Shown one piece after another: positions 56,460-64,000 of a stretch of 64,000 nucleotides of DNA. The position numbers and the translations under genes are program-made. The stretch spans positions 53,841,298 to 53,905,297 of the forward strand of contig JALMGJ010000004.1 in assembly GCA_023362775.1 (NCBI GenBank). Direction: 5' to 3'. A model generated the notes under the pieces. The model ran no database searches. It was not told the origin of the DNA and saw nothing but the letters and a program-made list of their open reading frames with translations. Source of the stretch: Charina bottae. Its lineage: Eukaryota > Chordata > Lepidosauria > Squamata > Charinaidae. Numbering within the stretch: the stretch's first letter is position 1; every line of letters starts with the position of its first letter.

Positions 56460-57950
56460 TATCTTTTTACTTTTCGTGAGAGGCCAGCTTTCACAGCCCT
56501 AGATGGCCACTGGAAAAACCATTGCTTTAATTATTCTGGTCTTTGTTGTCACTGATAAATTATGGTCCTTCACCATCTTGTCTGTGTTGGTCATTGCCTT
56601 ATTCCTTCTCCTTTTTACTTCTCCAGTACACTGTCTATCACTTTTCCCAAGCCCAAGGACACCTTTTGACTAGAGAAACTTTAGGCTCAATTGCCTTCAC
56701 TTCTTCACCATCAACTGTAAGTTCATTAGGTATGCAAGTGGACATCAGTTTTGTCTTGATATGTAAGATTAATAAAAAAAATTTCCACTCTCCTTTTTAT
56801 TTTTATAATGAGTTCTTCTAAGTCTTTTTTCTACTTTTAGTTAACCAAGTGAAATCTCAGCTTATTAGTATTTCATCCTTCAGGTTTAATTCCAGCTGTA
56901 ACCTCTTCCAGTCATGCCATTCTTAAATTCATTGCATAATTCAACAAATGTGGGAACAATATACACCGATGTCTTACTCCATTTCCTATTCTGAATCACT
57001 GTATTTCACTTCCTACAGTATGTCTTATTCATTGTAAAATCTCTTCAGAAGAATAGTCAGGCGTTCTGGTACAACCATTATCCATAATATACTCCACATC
57101 CTGGCATCATTACTTGGTCAAAGGTCTTGCTATAGTCTGTGAAGCAAAGGTGAACCACCTCCTGGTATTCTCTTGCACTTACCATGTTAGCTAACTGCTC
57201 TCATGTCTCTCTGCCTCTTCTGGAACCTGCTATTTATTTGGCATTTCTCTCTCCAGATCTATAAATATGGGAACATCTAAGTAAATCTTTGCATGTGTGA
57301 AGGATTAGTGCAATGTTCAGTAATTTGTGCATTCTCTTGTATCTCCATTCTTTAGTGTAGGTACACACATCAAAGTGTTTGAATCTTTAGGCCTTTCCAT
57401 ATTTGTACAGCTATTAGCACTTTAACTACCTCTTCAGTTCAGTGGCTATTTCATCTGCACCTGGTGCCCTTCTACTTGACAGCTGGAGTTGGTTCCTTGA
57501 ATGTATTATATTTTTGGACATATTTCTGTCATTTTATAATCCAATTTGTGAAGGATTCAGTAAAATCTTTCTACTTCCTTTTAAACTAATTTGCTTTTGT
57601 GATATCTCCATCAGGATTACACTGGAATATTCCTAATCTACAGTAGCTGTAATTTTTTCTGTGATTTCTCTGATTGTCCTAAAAACATCTTTATGTTTTC
57701 TTCTTTTGTTGTATTACTTCATTTATTGATCTTATTTGAGACATCTTTTCTCATCTTTTTTGACACTGAAAATTAGCCTTTGTCTGTCCTTGTTGCCCAG
57801 GATTTTCATCCTCCATTATAGCTTGTCCTGAAAGCCATTTTTACTCTTTGAAATTGAGATTTTTTCCCCCAATTAATTGTTCATAATGTCTTTTCCCATA
57901 GATCCTGAAGTTCATTTTTGCATAAATTAAGCATAATACCACTCATGGCT
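56460..57950 (-). pseudogene. RTE/Bov-B-like LINE remnant (C-terminal part)
   Basis: On the minus strand, 57190-57100 reads REYQEVVHLCFTDYSKTFDQ, a diverged palm-domain segment with the catalytic-aspartate region. Near 56560-56490 KTRIIKAMVF and GCESWPL follow, a well-known arrangement at the end of RTE-type reverse transcriptases. There are many stops. The element is in opposite orientation to the LINE that starts at 57960. Confidence 0.68.
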
Positions 57951-57959
57951 AAAATAAAT

Positions 57960-59112
57960 CAATTAGAACATCACCCTTCAAAACTAGCAAATAGACGTAT
58001 TGCAACTTTGCGGTATGCAGACGACATAGTACTTCTGTCACAAATGTTAATAACAAGCCCTGAATGCTCTGGCCAGTTACTGTTCTGAGGAAGCACTTGA
58101 AATTAACTATAGCAAAACTAAGATTTTGATCTTTGCAAAGAGACCTAAACTGCATGCCTGGAGGATAAATGGCCAGAATATTGAACAAGTAAAATCCTTT
58201 AAATACTTGGGCATGGTTTTCCATAGCTCTACTAAATGCAGTGCACTTCAAAACTATGCCATACAAAATGCTCAAAAAACTGGCCGCAACCCAGTCCTTT
58301 CATTTTGCCAGAGGAGCACAGAATATCCCAGCAGCACTAAAGCTATATTCAGCTAAAGCTCGTGTACAACTACACTTTGGTGCCCAGCTAGGACCTTACC
58401 CTTCCTTTACTCCTCTGGAAAGGGTTCAGTCCAAATTCCTAAGGGCTATAAGCCCCCTGTGTTCCAAATGTAGTATTAAGGAGGAAGGCAGAGCTGTCTA
58501 AAGTCGAAACAGGTGCATGGACTTGTATTATAGCACATGGGTTGAAATTATTGTTCTTTCCCACAGGTTTGAGTTCTTTCCTTATTGAGGACAATTATAA
58601 ATCAGTATGGTCCAGGACTATTTCACAAAAAAGTGCAACATCTTGGCTTCTCCAGGGAGGTGTTCCTAATAATGGGCCATAAGCATGCACTTAGTGCATT
58701 TAAACAACGTATCAAAGATCTGGAAGTCCAACAGAACCAGTCTGCTCTACCTAAGAATGTTTTCCTAAGCAATCAAGCCCATTTTTATAAACCGGCGAGA
58801 TATTTACATTATATAACTGTCTCCAAATTCCGAAGGGTATTAACTCTAGCATGCTGCAATGCTCTTCCCACAGCAGTTTTGGAGGGCCGATACAAAAAAG
58901 TTCCATATGAGCTGAAATTGTGTCCCTGTGGACAAAGGGCTATTGAAACTACAGCTCATGTCCTGCTATACTGTACCTTCTATAAGGACTCATGGACCCA
59001 TTTTATAATTCCCTATTTGATAAAATACCCAGGACTCTACTTTCTGGCAACTTTGACCTGGCTATGTCATCACCTTCAAAACAATCTGTGGAATTTCAAC
59101 AACTTTTCCTAG
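57960..59112 (+). pseudogene. Non-LTR retrotransposon C-terminal half with CCHC-like motif
   Basis: RYADDIVLLS at 58011-58040 is a reverse transcriptase YADD box. After a frameshift and a stop, ILIFAKRPKLHAW (about 58126) and VKSFKYLGMVF (about 58195-58225) follow. Further on, 58585-59112 is open for 175 codons with LACCNALPTAVLEGRYKKVP and LCPCGQRAIETTAHVLLYC, a C-x-C...H-x4-C knuckle. Several breaks exist, and open-frame starts here are TTG, not true starts. The clade is not one I can name with confidence; it differs from the L2, L1 and RTE copies in this window. Confidence 0.72.
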
Positions 59113-60250
59113 TTAATCTTCCAACCTGGGAGTCTCATAATTTGACACCTACTGTAACTCAACTAAATGTTTCAAAGATACGATACAGTTTTCTTGGCAA
59201 CAGTACAATAGTAGTTTCCCTTTCTCTGGGTTTGATATCAGAATTCCTTTTCTTAAGAAGGCTGCCTTCTTTCATGATGCAGAGTCACCCCTGCTCTTAC
59301 TCCTGGGAGCTTACTGGTAAGGGTGACCTACTAGAACCTGACCTTCTACCTCCGCTGGCACTGAAGGTCACTGGAGATATGATAAATGATAGTCTCCTGG
59401 AAGGAACCTTCTGCATAACCAGAAGGGGGAAAACATCTACAGAATCCGTCAATTATACTGACAATCTATACTATGCATTTTTAAAGATTATTTTAAAAGT
59501 ATTATCTTAGGTTCTGTTATACTGAATTAATTGAAATAATTGAATAGAGGTTTAACAATAATGTAATAATGTTTATAGAAATGATCATATAATTCTTTTC
59601 TAATTCAGGATCTACAATGAAGAGGTAGAATAATGTCCTTTGTTAAATCTTTCTGGCAATTAGAAATTAATATTAAGTATATAGGTGTGATGATCCTTAC
59701 CAATTCAAATCTTTGGGATGGATGAGATACACATTTCAGATATGTAATACGTTTTATCCAATGCTCCAGACAACTCCTATCATCCCAGCATGGCTTTTGA
59801 AAATACACTGCTCACTTTCATGCAGTGCTCATTGTTTTCACTGTTGCAGCCCATCATTTAAGTTCATCACCTATTGCCATCTAGTGGCTATTAAGTAGGT
59901 AGTGCAGAATAATAGCAGTCATTTCCATAATCAATAGTAGCAATAATTTTCATTGACAGGTACTAAAATAATACAAAGTTAATCATATTAGTTGGGTCCA
60001 CTAAGAGGACCTCTGATGCTTTTAACAGATCACTGACTTGCTTTGTTTTACATTTTCCAAGATGCATGCATGCTGGATAGGGATACTTCAAGATAGCTAG
60101 GAGACCCTAGGCTAGAGAAAGCTTCAAAACATCAAAAGCTACTTTTTCTAATTAAAGATGTGATGAAAACTTTAGCCAGTAGGTTTTTAGCTATAGCTAG
60201 GATACAAGCTTTAGCCAGTAAGGTTAATTCATAGGTTAATATGAGATGCA
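59113..60250. other. Unassigned sequence
   Basis: The open frame at 58992-59510 extends past the LINE fragment but has no recognisable domain; part may be LINE 3' sequence. Nothing else was recognised. Confidence 0.4.
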
Positions 60251-60254
60251 GCAC

Positions 60255-60950
60255 TTATGCTATTCAGAGTTAGAATGCTAGCTATCATAGTTATAACTGT
60301 CATGGCCCAGGATTCAGACTCTGAAAAATCTGCTCCAGCTGAACCTGTGAAATGTCAGCCTCAGGAGTGTTGGAATCTGGCAAATCAAGCATGCCTCATT
60401 AGCATATGGGTGATTGCTCTAGGAGGCAAACTCTGTGCTAGAGGAAGCTGCTTGTTGCCCCTCCCACTTCCTCTTCTCTCTTTCTGCTCCTTCTGCCAAC
60501 AGAGAAGCAGCATGAAAGCTGCTCTCCCTCCATCTTGGCCACATGGATGGGCCTAGGAGATTTCCCCCCCCCCTTTCTCCACGCAGCCTCTGGCAGCAAA
60601 CAGGGCCAGAGGTATGCAGTTTAGGGAATAGAAAGAAGAACTGAAACCAATTTTCTACTGAAATGGCTGTACCTGGACCGAATAAATGTAAGAACTCTTT
60701 TGTACTTACTTTTTTTACCTGCAATGTCTAAGCATGTGTTTCTTTATGCTTGGGTGGGCTAAAAGTGTAAGAATAAGAACCTGAATCTCTCTAACGTGCT
60801 CACAGGCTGTGTTTTTAAACAACTTTCCTTTTTCTGCCCATGAGTTTACACAACGTTAAGCTCTGCTCCATTCACTGGTTCTAACAGGCCACTGAATGAT
60901 CTTCAAGGAGAAACATGGGACAGAAACAATATTGGTTGCTCTGGTGTATT
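60255..60950. other. Unassigned, GC-richer stretch
   Basis: A TGTCATGGCCCAGGATTCAG start at about 60298 and a GAATAAATG word at about 60678 recall LTR structure, but no TG...CA ends with matching flanks were found. The 99- and 101-codon frames (60257-60556 plus; 60419-60724 minus) overlap each other and have no domain. Confidence 0.35.
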
Positions 60951-60954
60951 ACCT

Positions 60955-61700
60955 TCATCAGGAGACCTGGGTGGAAGTAGAATGCCTCTTCTGGTTCCAT
61001 TAGACTTCTTGGTGGCATTCAATACCATCAACCATAGTATCCTTTGGGACAGCCTGTGAGGTCTGGGACTTGCTAACACTGAATTGTGATGGTTCCACTA
61101 CTCCCCAAGCATGTAATTCTAGTTGGTAGTTGTGGGAAATAAATAATCAAGCCCTTAGTTGCCCCCATGTGTGGTATTACAGCGCTCAGACCTCTCTCCC
61201 ATTTTATTTAACATCTATATGAACTACTACAGAGATGACCTGTCAGTTTTGGGTGAAGTATTGTAGAGAGTAAGGAAGATGACCTTGACAGAAATATGTG
61301 GGGACTGTTACCTTGATAAAAGGGGCTGAAATATTTTTTAAGTCCAGAACAACTAGATAACATTCGGAAGTGGCTCAGGCAGACGGCTCCCTAATTCGCT
61401 GAAGTATAAGAAGGAAGAGGAGGTACAGGACAATCAGACTTGCAAGATTCTGTTGTTATAGCCAATTTCAATAAAAGTTATTTTAGCCTTCCTGTGGAGT
61501 TGATTTCCTGGTCTGGTCTACATAGTGGGGCTACAGATATCATCAGTATATTGATGATATTCTATTTATCTATATATTACCAGGCCAGAAATGCTGAGGA
61601 AGTCTTGAGCCAATGCCTGGAAGCTGGGAAGGACTAAATGGAAGACAAAAAGCTTAGATTAAACCCTGGCAAGATGGAGCTCTCCTTCATTAAGAAGCTA
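60955..61700 (+). pseudogene. Old L2/CR1 reverse transcriptase remnant, split by a solo LTR
   Basis: PLDFLVAFNTINHSILWDSL (about 61000-61060) parallels the AFDTIDHGILLGRL segment of the large LINE. SDLSPILFNIYMNYY (about 61187-61232) parallels SVLSPLLFNIYMKPL. The text breaks at 61261, resumes after the LTR with HQYIDDILFIYI at 61541 (YADD box decayed to YIDD), and continues LSQCLEAGKD and LRLNPGKMEL to about 61680. Confidence 0.8.
61262..61535 (+). mobile_element. Solo LTR inserted in an L2 remnant
   Basis: The block starts TGTAG and ends CTACA, with flanks AGTAT (61257-61261) and GATAT (61536-61540), 4 of 5 bases equal. The interrupted reading of the L2 protein confirms the borders. It shares GACTTGCAAGAT, CTGTT, TATAGCC, CAATAAA and TTTCCTG...TCTGGT words in order with the LTR at 32464-32723. 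Confidence 0.78.
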
Positions 61701-61704
61701 TACA

Positions 61705-63535
61705 TATTGCCTTCTATAGCATCCAATATCTATGTATGCCACCAATCCTTACCTTCTTCTCTGGCACATGAAAAGGGATAGAGAAAGCCAGAGATTTCTC
61801 TCATTTGCTGCATAGGAAGTTGCCTGCCACCTCTTTAGGCCACTAGTCTACCTAGCTCTATTGCACACTCCAGCTTTCCCAGATCTGTTAGGCTACAGTA
61901 GGATTTGTAGTTCACTACTGGAGAGTATCAGGTTGGGGAAAGTTGGTACATACTTGCAATGATCTCCAGGATTCCAAGCATGAACCTTTTCTTGCCATGA
62001 TTTGCATGCTCTGTCAGTTTTCTGCATAGCTGGGATGTAGAAAAATAAGAGACTGCAGAGACATCTTTGCAAGGGCTCAGATAGGAGTGTATCTCAGGGT
62101 TTAAGTCCAGAACCCATAACGTACCTTTCTCCGAATGACTCTTAGAGAACAGCAGATGATGGGGGCTGTGGGTTAAGGATTACTATCTCCGCTGCCATAA
62201 GCTTTATGTGGCCTACTGAAGTAGCCATTGCTTTCCACAGAATCCTTTCCAAAGATTCAGAATCATCCTTTGCAGATGGTATGGACATATTGCAGGTGTT
62301 TGCTGAATTGTTTTTACTTTAAAACAAGGAGAATTTTGAAGAATTCTGTACTTATTTCAAGGTAAATGCTTTTAATATCTGGGCAGCAGAAGCAAATTCT
62401 ATTCATGCAGTTTCATGCACATGTTCACATTTTTCTTTTTTCTTTTTTCATTTTTGTCCACATCAGGAAGTTAGAAAAGTTCTAAAATGTGAATATTAAT
62501 AGTGTACATGACAACTGAAGTCATAAACATAGCAGCCTGAAGGGGTCCTCGTGAAACCATTGCACCGTAACAGCATCACTGTATCTCTGTTTCTTAGTTG
62601 TTCTACACTTCCACACAAAAGAAAACCCTGGGGAACATTCTGGGAAGTTGATGTGTGGGCACCGATCTCATTTTGAATTGCACCTGAATTGGGAATTCAC
62701 TTACACTTCATTTTTCATCCTGAGCTCCTATTGTAATTCCACCATGAATAAATCAGCCTACTTGACGTTATTGTAAAAAAGGCTGAAATAGGGTGCATGA
62801 AGTACCTTTTCAAGGAAAATGATGGGTGAATTCCAAATATAATTTACAAATGCAAGTAACTGATTTTTATTTCAGATGCCTATCAACAGTGGATTTTCTT
62901 AACATAAGCCATAAAGGGTGGAAACAGATGGAAGATTTTAAAATCAATTATAGGTTTTTAAGTTAGTCCAAAGGAATTTAGCTCTGAAAAAATATACACC
63001 AACCACAGCAGCTTCATTATAAATAGAGGCTCTCTTTGTAAGAGGAGTAGCAATTAGCAAATTGTATAGTTTAGTGATATGGCCTGAAATAAACAAGAGG
63101 AAGCACACCAGTCAAATAGGTGGAAAATAAGGGAAGAAATTGGTGTAAGAAATAATGGATTCCTTATAGTAGGAAGACATTCTTTCTCACACCAGTTTTT
63201 CCTTGTTTTCCAGCTAAAATAACCCAGTGCTTATTTAACTGGCAGGGGGTGGGGGCGGGTGGAAGAAAGAAAGCTATTCTCATTCAGAATACTGGATATT
63301 TTATAATGCCAGTATTAACCAAGTTTGAGCCTTATCCTTTAGCTTTGTAAACGCTGTGAGAAATCCTCAAAATCTACAAATTCCAGACCATTTCTATTAT
63401 TAAGAATACTGTCTAAAAAGCATATGCAAACTTTTGATTCTTTAGGTCAGTTTTTTTTTCCATTTCTGGGTTAAAATTGAACACTCAAATTTTCATTCAA
63501 GTTCTAGGTCAGCTCTTACTTATTTAGTTATTCAT
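61705..63535. other. Unassigned sequence
   Basis: No gene was recognised. At about 61862-61940 an inverted stretch (CCAGCTTTCCC ... GGGGAAAGTTGG) may be an eroded short MITE. Confidence 0.45.
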
Positions 63536-63539
63536 CATT

Positions 63540-64000
63540 AAAATTTATATAGCCACCCATTTCATATACTGTATATGACTCTGGGTGGCTTATAGACAAT
63601 TAAAACAAATATAAAAATAGCAAAAAACAAACAATGCAACAATTTAAAAACAAGAAAAAATATTAAAAGTATATAAAAAACCATCATAAAATGCATAAAA
63701 CTCACAGCCAAGGTAATCCCATTCATCAAAACACTCACTACAGCCACTGTACCAGCTCTACCCCATTCCTGTATCCCCATGCCCATTGACTGAACCATGT
63801 TTTCAGGGTCTTGTAAGCTAATCTCGGGGGGTGGGAAAGTAATCTCGGGGGGAGTTGATGTTCTAAAAGGCAGGGCCATGGCAGAAAAGGCCGTCTTCCT
63901 AGCTGATGAGACCCACAACATGCTGCTTCTGCCAGACCTTGAACTGAACCTGGAAGCAAACTGGCAACCAATGCAGCTCATGGAGCAGAGGTGTAGTGTG
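63540..64000 (-). mobile_element. L2/CR1-type LINE 3' end, reverse, cut by window edge
   Basis: On the minus strand from 64000 the text reads TPLLHELHWLPVCFQVQFKV, matching the TPLLRQLHWVPVCFRVQFKV segment of the large LINE. It continues with ARKTAFSAMALPF pieces, with frame breaks, and an A-rich 3' UTR to the CACCCAGAGTCATA block at 63565-63595. It probably continues beyond the window. Confidence 0.8.

Noticed and set aside
60257..60724. Possible LTR or small gene at a GC-richer stretch
   Set aside because: A TGTCATGG start and an AATAAA word are present, but no matching CA end or TSD was found, and the frames overlap on opposite strands.

Overview
This looks like intergenic or deeply intronic nuclear DNA of a squamate reptile (lizard or snake). 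The main evidence is four long and one short copy of the Sauria SINE, whose body ends in the ACCTTTACCTTT-type tail mobilised by Bov-B LINEs. It also carries RTE/Bov-B, L2/CR1 and non-mammalian L1 LINE debris, Penelope-like elements and many hAT MITEs. I found no host protein-coding exon, rRNA, functional tRNA or CRISPR array. Nearly every recognisable coding segment belongs to a retrotransposon.

Layout. 0-8.5 kb: L2/CR1 tail remnants, a Penelope-like (PLE) insertion carrying a GIY-YIG domain, a hAT MITE, a 5S-rRNA-derived SINE, then the largest element, a nearly full-length L2/CR1-type LINE on the minus strand (about 2925-7348) with one homopolymer frameshift. 9-13.6 kb: a decayed plus-strand LINE cut by a Sauria SINE, an LTR-like block and a second Sauria SINE. 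16-22.5 kb: hAT MITEs, a second hAT type with an internal minisatellite, simple repeats and a long AT-rich palindrome. 23.4-25.2 kb and 43.4-45.0 kb: two related non-autonomous L1-like elements, each with its own target-site duplication (TSD). 26.7-28.6 kb: an old RTE/Bov-B copy. 32-38.9 kb: a solo LTR, two hAT MITEs (one nested in another DNA transposon), a 225-bp polypyrimidine tract and a TIR element. 40-43 kb: Sauria SINE, a second PLE copy, an L2 tail and inverted repeats. 48.4-49.0 kb: a 5'-truncated L1 with a 16-bp TSD. 50-54.4 kb: more MITEs, SINEs and nested insertions. 56.4-64 kb: old LINE fragments in both orientations, a solo LTR inside one of them, and an L2 copy running off the window edge.

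The elements fall into dependency groups. L2-type LINEs and (ATAAA)n-tailed SINEs have similar ends. Bov-B/RTE and Sauria SINE form a second pair. L1 and the two L1-like non-autonomous elements form a third. The hAT MITEs would need a transposase that is not encoded here. Many boundaries are supported by TSDs read directly from the sequence; family names rest on recognition of motifs and were not checked against a database.
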